Shown here: positions 36,619 through 44,292 of the stretch, in pieces
Layout: every line of letters starts with the position of its first letter
Numbering within the stretch: the stretch's first letter is position 1
NCBI RefSeq assembly: GCF_009193295.2
Contig: NZ_CP059973.1
Coordinates: forward strand, 3,844,001 to 3,908,000
Length of the DNA stretch: 64,000 nt
Origin: Bacteroides luhongzhouii
GTDB lineage: Bacteria; Bacteroidota; Bacteroidia; Bacteroidales; Bacteroidaceae
Reading direction: 5' to 3'
Made by a program: the position numbers and the translations under genes
The notes under the pieces: model-generated
The model's input: the letters and a program-made list of their open reading frames with translations, nothing else
Database searches by the model: none
Told to the model about the DNA's origin: nothing

Positions 36619-36651
36619 ATCCCGGGGCTCAATGAGTGTGAGTCCCGGGAT
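36619..36651 (-). terminator. Terminator after gcvP
   Basis: A 13-bp GC-rich stem (36619-36631 and 36639-36651, ATCCCGGGGCTCA with one G-T pair). On the minus strand it is followed by ATTTTTATC. The two hairpins in this gap serve convergent genes. Confidence 0.7.
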
Positions 36652-36713
36652 TATTTCTTATAGAGATGCTTCTTTATCCTTTCTAATGAATTGATTTCTC
36701 CAATAAATCACTT

Positions 36714-39563
36714 TTATTCAAACGTACCATAACGAGTTGGTAGTAACTTACGGTCTCCCAGCGTGTTGTCTACACGAGCTACATTGATCCAGAATTTGTT
36801 ATCACGTACACTTTCTATCGGATAAGCCGCTTTCTCACGTGTGTACGAATGTTCCCAACGATCACTAACAATCTCGTATTCCGGATGCGGAGCATTAATC
36901 AATACATTATCATCCTTATCTGCTTCGCCATTTTTCACTTCCTGAATCTCCTTCCAGATATTCAGCATGACATCTACAAAATTGTCCAGTTCTGCCAAAC
37001 TCTCGCTTTCTGTCGGTTCAATCATCAACGTACCGTGAACAGGGAAAGAGAGGGTAGGAGCATGATAACCATAATCCATCAAACGTTTGGCAATATCATT
37101 TTCCGAGATACTTGTTTCTTCATGTATTTTCCGACACTCCAGAATCATCTCGTGTCCTACGAAACCATTGGCTCCCCGATAAACAACTCCATACGTATCT
37201 TTCAGACAAATAGCCAGATAATTAGCATTTAAGATTGCAATCTTAGTTGCCTGCGTTAATCCTTCTGCACCCATCATACGGATATATCCGTACGTGATAG
37301 GCAAAATACCTGCACTACCAAATGGGGCAGCTGATACTTGATTCTGTGAATTACCGAAGATTCCATGTCCGGGAAGGAAAGGAACCAGATGTTCGGCCAC
37401 ACAGATAGGACCGACTCCCGGACCTCCGCCACCATGAGGGGAGGCGAATGTTTTATGAAGATTCAAGTGGCAGACATCCGCACCGATGAATCCCGGATTG
37501 GTCAATCCCACTTGGGCATTCATATTGGCTCCATCCATATATACTTGTGCGCCACAGGCATGAATGATGTCGCAAATTTCCTTTATTTCTGTTTCGAAGA
37601 TACCATGTGTAGAAGGGTAAGTGATCATCAGTGCTGCCAATTCATCCTTATTTTCTTCAGCCTTAGCACGCAGGTCATCCATTTCTACGTTTCCTTGTTT
37701 GTCGCATGCACAGGTGACAGTCACAAATCCTGCCTGTATAGCTGACGCAGGATTTGTTCCGTGGGCTGAAGCTGGAATCAGGACTTTGTTCCGATGTCCC
37801 TGACCGATACTTTCGAGATAAGCACGAATCACACGAAGTCCTGCATATTCCCCCGCAGCCCCCGAATTTGGTTGCAGGCTGACTCCTGCAAATCCGGTGA
37901 TAACTTTCAGATCTTCACTTAAATTCTTGATTAATTCCCGATATCCTTCTGCCTGATCTTCCGGAACCAGTGGGTGCATACTCATAAATTCAGGACGACT
38001 TAAAGGCAACATTTCCGCAGCTGCATTCAGCTTCATGGTACATGAACCGAGAGAAATCATCGATTGTGCAAGAGAAATATCTTTGCGATCCAAACGTTTG
38101 ATATAACGCATCATCTCTGTTTCCGTGTGGTACTTGCTGAATACTTCGTGCGTCAGGAAAGGAGTTGTACGTTTCAAAGCCTTGTCGATATTGTTTTTTT
38201 CCGGAATATCGTCTACTTTCTGATAATCTTTTCCGGCAGCGATGGCAAAGATAGATAGCAATACATTGGCGGCTGCCACATCTGTTGTTTCATCAATGCT
38301 GAAACCTACATTGCCATTCTCATAATAACGCAGATTTACTTCTTTACTAAGCGCTATTGTACGGATTTGTTGTGCCGAAACGTGTTCGGGCAACTCAAAA
38401 CGTAAAGTGTCAAAATATTGAGCGTTGACTTGTGTATATCCACATTTCTTCAGCTGCTTTTCAAGAAATACAGTAATACTGTGGATGCGCGACGCAATTG
38501 TTGTGATACCCTCCTGACCGTGATAAACAGCGTAAAAGCCTGCCATAGTAGCTAATAATGCCTGCGCGGTACAAATGTTTGAAGTTGCTTTTTCCCGCTT
38601 GATATGCTGTTCACGTGTCTGCAAAGCCATCCGATAGCAGAGTTTGCCATATTTATCTTTAGACCATCCGATGATTCGTCCCGGCATATTCCGTTTGTAT
38701 TCGTCTCTGGTAGCAAAGAAAGCAGCCGACGGACCACCATAGAACATTGGAGTACCCAAACGTTGTGTGGTTCCGAATACAATATCTGCTCCCCATTCTC
38801 CCGGAGGAGTCAGTAAGGCAAGACTTAAAATATCTGCGGCGACAGCTACTTTGCAATCTGCGGCATGAGCTTTTTCTGTAAATTCGGAATAGTCCTCAGC
38901 GTTTCCATTCGAGTTCGGGTATTGCAGAATGCAGGCAAATACTTCCGATGAAGGTTCAAAATCTTTATATTTACCAACACGCAGTTCGATGCCTTGCGGC
39001 ACGGCGCGTGTAGTCATAACAGTTAATGTCTGTGGGAAGATATTTTCGTCTACAAAAACTACGTTTGCATTGGCTTTCTGTTGCGCACGGGAACGTAAGG
39101 CATACATCATGCTTACAGCTTCGGCAGCGGCAGTTGCTTCGTCCAAAAGTGAACAGTTGGCGAGCGGCATAGCAGTAAGGTCACACACGGCTGTCTGGAA
39201 ATTCATCAAAGCCTCTAGGCGTCCTTGCGACACTTCTGTCTGATAAGGAGTGTAAGAAGTGTACCATACCGGGTTTTCGAATACATTCCGTTGGATAACA
39301 GCCGGGGTAATCGTGTTGTACCATCCCAAACCGATATACGTAGTATATAGTTTATTTTTATTTGCCAGTTCGGCGATGTGTTTTCCAAATTCGTATTCCG
39401 TCAGCGGACTAGGCAATGACAGTGGCTCTTTCAGTCGTATATTGGTGGGAATTGTTTTATCAATCAGTTCGTCCAGTGAGTTCACGCCAATTTTGCGGAG
39501 CATGATGGCTGTGTCTTGTTCATTGATGCCGATGTGACGGCTAGCTAACAAATCGGTTTTCAT
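36714..39563 (-). CDS. gcvP: Glycine dehydrogenase (decarboxylating), P protein
   Basis: 949 residues, the full-length single-chain form with both P1-like and P2-like halves. LLASRHIGINEQD is the usual N-terminus; LNLHKTFASPHGGGGPGVGP in the second half contains the PLP-binding lysine and the glycine-rich loop. GSCTMKLNAAAEMLPLSRP is the conserved join of the two halves. It decarboxylates glycine and passes the methylamine to lipoylated GcvH; gcvH, gcvT and lpd are not in the window, but lipB, which makes octanoyl-GcvH, is at 50257. No glycine riboswitch is visible upstream. Confidence 0.97.
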   Translation of the reverse strand: MKTDLLASRHIGINEQDTAIMLRKIGVNSLDELIDKTIPTNIRLKEPLSLPSPLTEYEFGKHIAELANKNKLYTTYIGLGWYNTITPAVIQRNVFENPVWYTSYTPYQTEVSQGRLEALMNFQTAVCDLTAMPLANCSLLDEATAAAEAVSMMYALRSRAQQKANANVVFVDENIFPQTLTVMTTRAVPQGIELRVGKYKDFEPSSEVFACILQYPNSNGNAEDYSEFTEKAHAADCKVAVAADILSLALLTPPGEWGADIVFGTTQRLGTPMFYGGPSAAFFATRDEYKRNMPGRIIGWSKDKYGKLCYRMALQTREQHIKREKATSNICTAQALLATMAGFYAVYHGQEGITTIASRIHSITVFLEKQLKKCGYTQVNAQYFDTLRFELPEHVSAQQIRTIALSKEVNLRYYENGNVGFSIDETTDVAAANVLLSIFAIAAGKDYQKVDDIPEKNNIDKALKRTTPFLTHEVFSKYHTETEMMRYIKRLDRKDISLAQSMISLGSCTMKLNAAAEMLPLSRPEFMSMHPLVPEDQAEGYRELIKNLSEDLKVITGFAGVSLQPNSGAAGEYAGLRVIRAYLESIGQGHRNKVLIPASAHGTNPASAIQAGFVTVTCACDKQGNVEMDDLRAKAEENKDELAALMITYPSTHGIFETEIKEICDIIHACGAQVYMDGANMNAQVGLTNPGFIGADVCHLNLHKTFASPHGGGGPGVGPICVAEHLVPFLPGHGIFGNSQNQVSAAPFGSAGILPITYGYIRMMGAEGLTQATKIAILNANYLAICLKDTYGVVYRGANGFVGHEMILECRKIHEETSISENDIAKRLMDYGYHAPTLSFPVHGTLMIEPTESESLAELDNFVDVMLNIWKEIQEVKNGEADKDDNVLINAPHPEYEIVSDRWEHSYTREKAAYPIESVRDNKFWINVARVDNTLGDRKLLPTRYGTFE

Positions 39564-39570
39564 AATAATT

Positions 39571-39671
39571 TCAAGTATTAAGTATCAAGTATTAAGTATC
39601 AGGAATTAAGTATCGTAGGGGGAATTGCCCGTTAGCTTCGGTAATAATTAATACTTGATACCTAATACTTA
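39571..39671. repeat. TCAAGTATTAAGTA tandem repeats forming a long hairpin
   Basis: Three 14-bp units in tandem (39571-39584, 39585-39598, 39599-39612; the third has diverged) and an inverted copy at 39649-39671 that matches the first two over 21 of 22 positions. The element fills the gap between the hydrolase gene and gcvP and could fold in the transcript. Confidence 0.75.
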
Positions 39672-39678
39672 TTTTTTA

Positions 39679-40317
39679 TTATCTAAAAAATGGGTTTTCA
39701 GCTTTCTCCATTCCGATCGTCGTAGGAGCACCGTGTCCGGGGTAAACGACAGTTTCGTTGGGGAGAACAAACAGACGGCTGCAAATGTGCTCTATCAGTT
39801 CATCAAAGTTGCCTCCTGTGAGATCGGCACGGCCAATGCTGCCCTGAAACAGGACGTCGCCGGAGAACATGCAATTGTCTTCCTTGCAATAGTATACCAA
39901 GCTACCGGGTGAATGTCCGGGCACGTGTATCGCTTCCAGTTTGGTATGTCCGAAAGTGATAATATCTCCGTCGTGCAGGTATTTGCCCAGTGGCACAGGT
40001 TCTTCCTGCAACTGAAAACCAAACATTCTGCTTTGTTTCGGAGCTTCGTCAATCCAGTACTCATCCGCTTTATTTGCTTCTGCCGATAATCCGAATTCTT
40101 TCAGCATGAACGGATTTCCGAAAATATGATCCAAGTGCAAGTGAGTATTCAGCAGATGCTTCACATTCAGTTCATTGGTAAGAATGAACTTTTTTAGAGC
40201 CTGCTTTTCCTCTTCATAAAAACAGCCGGGATCAATTACGACTGCTTCTTTAGTATCATCCCATAATACGTAGCAGTTTACGGGAAACATATTAAATTCA
40301 AATCTCTTTATTTTCAT
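39679..40317 (-). CDS. Glyoxalase-II-like metallo-beta-lactamase-fold hydrolase
   Basis: 212 residues from the second in-frame ATG (40317); the first ATG at 40338 adds seven residues and cannot be excluded. NTHLHLDHIFGNP near residue 75 is the HxHxDH zinc motif, VPGHSPGSLVYY supplies the third His, FSGDVLFQGSIGRADL the bridging Asp, and VYPGHGAPTTIG the last His. This is the hydroxyacylglutathione-hydrolase-like subgroup of small MBL proteins found in many anaerobes; the thioester substrate is unknown. It lies between rsmG and gcvP on the same strand. Confidence 0.9.
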   Translation of the reverse strand: MKIKRFEFNMFPVNCYVLWDDTKEAVVIDPGCFYEEEKQALKKFILTNELNVKHLLNTHLHLDHIFGNPFMLKEFGLSAEANKADEYWIDEAPKQSRMFGFQLQEEPVPLGKYLHDGDIITFGHTKLEAIHVPGHSPGSLVYYCKEDNCMFSGDVLFQGSIGRADLTGGNFDELIEHICSRLFVLPNETVVYPGHGAPTTIGMEKAENPFFR

Positions 40318-40360
40318 GGTTTCTTTATGATTTATCATCTATCAGAACATATAGTCTTGT

Positions 40361-40981
40361 TTAAATCGGAACATATACCACTTTCTTAGTTTGAAAGAAC
40401 TCTTCTTCGAAATTATCGCTCAAGTTATGAATGACCGTTTTATGCTTGAACGGCATCGTTTCATGCTCCAATTCGCCACCTTTGAGACAAATCAGTCCGT
40501 TGGGTAATGCATTCTGTTGTTTCGAAGAGATATTCTTTTTGATAATCTTAATCAAATCCGCCAAAGGCATTACAGCACGGCTGACAACAAAGTCGAACGT
40601 TCTTTTTTCCTCTTCTGCGCGGGCATGGCGGAATGTTACATTTTTCAGTCCGATAGCGTTTGCCACTTCGGTTGCTACACGTACTTTTTTGCCGATACTG
40701 TCCACGAGGTGAAATGTTACTTCGGGAAATAAGATGGCTAAAGGAATGCCGGGGAAACCTCCTCCTGTACCCAGGTCCATAATGCTGGTTCCGGGACGGA
40801 ATTGGATTACTTTGGCAATGCCTAACGAATGGAGCACGTGGTGCTCATATAAATTCTCGATGTCCTTGCGGGAGATTACGTTGATTTTTGAATTCCAGTC
40901 AGTGTAGAGGTCGTATAGAGCAGCAAACTGTTTGCGCTGTTCTTCCGTCAGATCAGGAAAATATTTCAGTATGATTTCCAC
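40361..40981 (-). CDS. rsmG: 16S rRNA (guanine527-N7) methyltransferase
   Basis: 206 residues, normal for RsmG/GidB. NVISRKDIENLYEHHVLHSL is the signature N-terminal block, IMDLGTGGGFPGIPLAILFP (about 68-87) is SAM motif I, and FVVSRAVMPLADLI the following strand. It methylates N7 of G527 in 16S rRNA, near the streptomycin site; loss gives low-level streptomycin resistance in other bacteria. First gene of the run rsmG, hydrolase, gcvP. Confidence 0.96.
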   Translation of the reverse strand: MEIILKYFPDLTEEQRKQFAALYDLYTDWNSKINVISRKDIENLYEHHVLHSLGIAKVIQFRPGTSIMDLGTGGGFPGIPLAILFPEVTFHLVDSIGKKVRVATEVANAIGLKNVTFRHARAEEEKRTFDFVVSRAVMPLADLIKIIKKNISSKQQNALPNGLICLKGGELEHETMPFKHKTVIHNLSDNFEEEFFQTKKVVYVPI

Positions 40982-41022
40982 TGTTTGAGTTTTGAGTTAT
41001 AAGTTTTGAATGATATAAGTGG

Positions 41023-41072
41023 ATGAATATCCTAATTCTGTCACACGGGAGTGATAACAATAGGATATTCAT
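41023..41072. terminator. Hairpin between rsmG and the DUF3298-type lipoprotein gene
   Basis: A perfect 12-bp stem (ATGAATATCCTA at 41023-41034, TAGGATATTCAT at 41061-41072) with a 26-nt loop lies just past the lipoprotein gene stop at 41096. On the minus strand there is no strong T-run, so termination is uncertain. Confidence 0.45.
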
Positions 41073-41095
41073 TGGTGTTCAGTTTTTTATGAAAT

Positions 41096-41947
41096 TTAAT
41101 TTTTCAGTTCTCCCAGAATCGGGTTACTGCCTAGTAAATGCTCCATCATAGAAAATGGGATTGTTACCTTTACAGGGCCCATAGAATAAGGAGTGATATC
41201 GTATACATTATAATAAAAGGTGACTCCTTCTTTGCTTAGATAGAAATTTTCTGTCGGAGCGATGTCCCCGGTGGAAGCATATCCCATATCTTCCAATGCT
41301 TCGTGAGTCGTCACTTTGTTGTCCGCCATGAGCTGGTTCCAGATCAGGTCGGTCAATGCGTCTTTGTAGTCTCCGACAAAAATATCATCGAGACGGAGCG
41401 GACGCATCAAGGTGAGATCTATGTTCAGGAAAGTTGCCATGTAAATGCCATGCGCGCCTCCGGTATATTCGTTATAGTCGATACGATATACAAGCAGGTC
41501 TTTATCATACAGTTGCACGTGGCTTTCTATACCTTTATAATAAGAATACCAAGCACCGATGGAAGATTCGTCTTCCTTGTCTTTCTCATCCTCGGTATAC
41601 ATCGGCTCAAGGTCGCGGCGGTATTCGCTGATATAATTCTCAGTGTATTGCTTTACAACTTCTTCCGGCTTTTCGCCGATGTATTTATCACCGAAGCAGG
41701 CCGAAATGAAATAAGCATTCAAACTGTCTTTCAGCATATCATCTGATGACTTGACCGGATAAGCAAAATTAATAATAATATTGCAAGCCGGTTTGGCTGT
41801 ATCGCTGAAGAGGTGTGCTGTCTCATTCACTTGAATGCTGTCAAACTGTAACGCACCTGTGTTTTTGTTCATCTTGTCATGACAAGAAAACAAAAAGCCG
41901 CTTACCGAAAGTATAATTGCAAGCAGACTGACATATTGTTTTTTCAT
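41096..41947 (-). CDS. DUF3298/RsiV-like lipoprotein
   Basis: 283 residues from ATG 41947. The frame is open to 41998 but the -7 box at 41996-42003 rules out that start. The N-terminus MKKQYVSLLAIILSVSGFLFSC is a lipoprotein signal with lipidated Cys22. The body has IIINFAYPVKSSDDML, then YTGGAHGIYMATFLNIDL and MRPLRLDDIFVG, the DUF4163-DUF3298 pair also found in RsiV, an anti-sigma factor that binds lysozyme. No sigma-factor gene is next to it and no cytoplasmic part exists, so this is an extracytoplasmic member of unknown role. Confidence 0.85.
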   Translation of the reverse strand: MKKQYVSLLAIILSVSGFLFSCHDKMNKNTGALQFDSIQVNETAHLFSDTAKPACNIIINFAYPVKSSDDMLKDSLNAYFISACFGDKYIGEKPEEVVKQYTENYISEYRRDLEPMYTEDEKDKEDESSIGAWYSYYKGIESHVQLYDKDLLVYRIDYNEYTGGAHGIYMATFLNIDLTLMRPLRLDDIFVGDYKDALTDLIWNQLMADNKVTTHEALEDMGYASTGDIAPTENFYLSKEGVTFYYNVYDITPYSMGPVKVTIPFSMMEHLLGSNPILGELKN

Positions 41948-41995
41948 ACCCGTTTTTTCTGTAAATTCAACATTTGTTTTATCATTCACTATTGA

Positions 41996-42003
41996 CAAAT
42001 ATA
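41996..42003 (-). promoter_or_regulatory. -7 box of the DUF3298-type lipoprotein gene
   Basis: TATATTTG on the minus strand, 48 nt before the ATG at 41947; it fixes the start codon. Confidence 0.65.
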
Positions 42004-42091
42004 GATGAAATTCGTGAATCGGGCTAATAAAAACAGAAAAATTTGCAGCTATTTATCCTCTAAAACAGGATTGCCGGATAGCATCCGCTCA

Positions 42092-42325
42092 TCAATGCTT
42101 GCATACTTTAGTGATATCTACGGTGAATCCATCTTCAGCAGGCATAAATTTCCCTTTCATTTTCAGAAATTCGATGAGGGTATCTACGTCCATGTCTTCT
42201 GCCGAGCAGGCATAAAAGCGTTGCTGTGAACCAAACTTTTTAATGATTGCTTCCCGCAATGATGATTCCGAATAGCTGTTTCCTTCCATCATGTGGAGGA
42301 CTTCATGAGCATGTAATTGTTCCAT
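42092..42325 (-). CDS. YecH-like small protein (DUF2492)
   Basis: 77 residues from ATG 42325; the longer frame to 42427 overlaps the next gene and contains the -7 box, so it is rejected. The sequence HAHEVLHMMEGNSYSESSL, then FYACSAEDMDVDTLIEFL and KGKFMPAEDGFTVDITKVC, matches E. coli YecH along its length, including the His in HEVL, Cys in ACSAE and the terminal CKH. Family proteins are described as metal-binding or are uncharacterised. It is a single gene with its own promoter. Confidence 0.85.
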   Translation of the reverse strand: MEQLHAHEVLHMMEGNSYSESSLREAIIKKFGSQQRFYACSAEDMDVDTLIEFLKMKGKFMPAEDGFTVDITKVCKH

Positions 42326-42339
42326 AATCTTTTTTTCTG

Positions 42340-42347
42340 CAAAGATA
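42340..42347 (-). promoter_or_regulatory. -7 box of the yecH-like gene
   Basis: TATCTTTG on the minus strand, 14 nt before the ATG at 42325. Confidence 0.7.
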
Positions 42348-42398
42348 GGGCAGAGATTTCTTAGAAACTGTAACATATGTGACAAAACTGCATAATAT

Positions 42399-43484
42399 TC
42401 ATTGGAAGTTGAAAACAACCATTTCACTATGTGTTCCTATTCTGAAAGGCGGTCCCCAAAGAGACAATCCGGAGGAAACGTACACATGGCTGTTTCCCCA
42501 TTGGCGGTAACCGTGACTTTGCTCGAATATATAATCGGTCATCCAGTTGATAGGCCATATCTGTCCGTGATGTGTGTGTCCGCTGAATTGCAGGTCGATG
42601 CCGGCCGCTTCTGTTTCTTTCAGGTTAAAGGGCTGATGATCCAGCAAGATGATAGGTTTGATTTTATCGACGTTCGCCATCAATTCTTGCAGGGAACTGC
42701 GCTTACGGTTGTGGCGGTCATCGCGTCCTACCAGTTGTATGCCGTTGGGGAGTGTCACTACTGAATCGCGCAAAAGTTGTATTGGAGTATTCTTTATATA
42801 TCGGATACTTTCATCGATTCCGCTAATATATTCGTGATTACCAAGAACCATATAGATCCCCATAGGAGCTTTCAACTCGGCCAGTTCTTCTGCCATATTC
42901 TCTGTATAAAGAGGTACAACACTGTTATCAATCAAATCGCCACTAATCAGTATCAAGTCGGGATGCTGTGCATTTATCATTTCCACATACTTCTTCAGTG
43001 AAGCTTTCCCTGTACCGTTTCCCAAATGAACATCGCTTATGGCAACGATTTTAACTGCGTGGGAAGTATCTCCGTTCTGTTTATTAGTTAAAATACTGAC
43101 AACATTGATTTCCGGATGATAATAGTTGTACATCCCATATCCCAGTAATCCCAACGTGAACACTAAAGATAGATAGAACCGATACTTGCAGACAACTTTG
43201 AATAATTTCAAGATATCAAACAACAGCAGGAACAATGCCATATATAGGGTAAATATCAGCCAACTTGTTCCAATGATGTACATTGAATGGGAGATAAAGA
43301 CAGGCATCTCCAGATTGCGGGCCAACATCGTGCCGAATAAAGATAAGGCACAGATCCAGAATAAAACGGTTAAGAGTATTTTTACTCCAAGCGGTTTTAC
43401 TTTCAGAGTCTGCGCCGCTCTGATAAATATGTAGACATTTCCTGCCAGATAAAGAGTGATAATGAGGAGTAGATATGTAAGCAT
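42399..43484 (-). CDS. Membrane metallophosphoesterase
   Basis: 361 residues. Four membrane helices occupy about residues 1-125, then a calcineurin-like phosphoesterase domain: AISDVHLGNGTG (metal ligands Asp and His), LILISGDLIDN, YMVLGNHEYISG (Asn-His) and LQFSGHTHHGQIWP (two His ligands). This is the YaeI/YkuE-like arrangement with a membrane anchor and an extracytoplasmic catalytic domain; YaeI-type enzymes act on phospholipid-like or UDP-linked substrates, which is only a suggestion here. Confidence 0.9.
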   Translation of the reverse strand: MLTYLLLIITLYLAGNVYIFIRAAQTLKVKPLGVKILLTVLFWICALSLFGTMLARNLEMPVFISHSMYIIGTSWLIFTLYMALFLLLFDILKLFKVVCKYRFYLSLVFTLGLLGYGMYNYYHPEINVVSILTNKQNGDTSHAVKIVAISDVHLGNGTGKASLKKYVEMINAQHPDLILISGDLIDNSVVPLYTENMAEELAELKAPMGIYMVLGNHEYISGIDESIRYIKNTPIQLLRDSVVTLPNGIQLVGRDDRHNRKRSSLQELMANVDKIKPIILLDHQPFNLKETEAAGIDLQFSGHTHHGQIWPINWMTDYIFEQSHGYRQWGNSHVYVSSGLSLWGPPFRIGTHSEMVVFNFQ

Positions 43485-43522
43485 AGCGTTTACTTAAAAA
43501 AAAACAGTAAATTTATTCGGGG

Positions 43523-43530
43523 CAAAGATA
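43523..43530 (-). promoter_or_regulatory. -7 box of the metallophosphoesterase gene
   Basis: TATCTTTG on the minus strand, 38 nt before the ATG at 43484. Confidence 0.65.
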
Positions 43531-43752
43531 GGTTTTATTGTTGAGTAAAAAGAGTTAATAGTGCTGATATGACTCTAAAATAGCCAAATAATGGACCGGA
43601 AATATGCCTGCAATAAATTGGTATTCAATCTACTGTTGATGAATATGAGGTTACCGGGAAAATAACCGGTAAGAAATGCATGTAAATCTATAGTTTTGAA
43701 TGATGATTGAATCTTAATTACGAAAATAGATAGGAAAATCTGTTTTTATTCT

Positions 43753-43760
43753 TATCTTTG
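43753..43760 (+). promoter_or_regulatory. -7 box of the Cys-rich copper-set gene
   Basis: TATCTTTG ends 9 nt before the ATG at 43770, which excludes the in-frame TTG at 43758. The gap between the divergent boxes (43531-43752) holds only a small 7-bp hairpin at 43651-43672. Confidence 0.7.
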
Positions 43761-43769
43761 TCCTCTGAA

Positions 43770-44168
43770 ATGAAAAGACTAGCCTACATAACAGCACTAA
43801 TCCTTTCTCTCCTGATTATCTATTCAGGAGGCGGGGTTTCTATTGTACGTTATTGCTGTGCCCATTGTGAGATAGTGCAGAGCTGCTGTGATACAGGCTG
43901 TCCGAAGTGTAAAAAGTCTCATACTTGCGATTCAAAGAAAAACTGCAAAGAAAAAGGTTGTACGGCTACTATTTATAAGCTCGACCTGATGAAACATACT
44001 ACCGAATTGACCGTATCAGTTTTGGCAGTCGATCTTTTATGTGAGCATTTCTGCTATCTGTTGACTCCGACCTATGCGGATAAACCAGTAGAATATGATA
44101 GTCTGACCTCTCCGCCACCTCTCTGCTCAAGGCAGATGCTGGCGTTATATTCCACTTACATTATTTAG
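43770..44168 (+). CDS. Small Cys-rich exported protein, HYC_CC_PP-like
   Basis: 132 residues. A hydrophobic signal or anchor at 5-22 is followed by VRYCCAHCEI, SCCDTGCPKCKKSHTCD and KNCKEKGCTA, about a dozen cysteines in 45 residues, then a less cysteine-rich half and SPPPLCS. The combination of a YCC motif, CC and a PPP motif fits the HYC_CC_PP proteins of Bacteroidetes that precede copper TonB receptors. Soft-metal binding at the envelope is a reasonable inference; no catalytic motif is seen. It starts the copper set. Confidence 0.75.
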   Translation: MKRLAYITALILSLLIIYSGGGVSIVRYCCAHCEIVQSCCDTGCPKCKKSHTCDSKKNCKEKGCTATIYKLDLMKHTTELTVSVLAVDLLCEHFCYLLTPTYADKPVEYDSLTSPPPLCSRQMLALYSTYII

Positions 44169-44231
44169 CCATTATTTCTTTCTTATTTAATCCTTTGCTT
44201 TCTATAGAACATGAAAGTAAAGCAACACTGA

Positions 44232-44248
44232 ATGCAACTAAGTTGCAT
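44232..44248. promoter_or_regulatory. Palindromic operator candidate of the copper TonB-receptor gene
   Basis: ATGCAACT-A-AGTTGCAT is a perfect 17-bp palindrome with 8-bp half-sites. It ends 11 bp upstream of the -7 box at 44260, so a protein bound there would cover the -33 region. Confidence 0.6.
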
Positions 44249-44259
44249 GAGAAATGAAT

Positions 44260-44267
44260 TAATTTTG
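44260..44267 (+). promoter_or_regulatory. -7 box of the TonB-receptor gene
   Basis: TAATTTTG, 25 nt before the ATG at 44293. This lets the receptor and the genes after it be transcribed apart from the Cys-rich gene. Confidence 0.65.
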
Positions 44268-44292
44268 TATCTCGAAAGTAACTTTAGAAAGA

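Noticed and set aside
39564..39678. A glycine riboswitch upstream of gcvP
   Set aside because: The gap contains only the TCAAGTATTAAGTA hairpin; no tandem-aptamer-like conserved cores are seen.
42326..42427. N-terminal extension of the YecH-like protein
   Set aside because: It overlaps the metallophosphoesterase gene and includes the -7 box; homology begins at the 42325 start.
43651..43672. 7-bp hairpin in the gap before the Cys-rich gene as a terminator
   Set aside because: Short stem, no T-run and it lies between divergent promoters.
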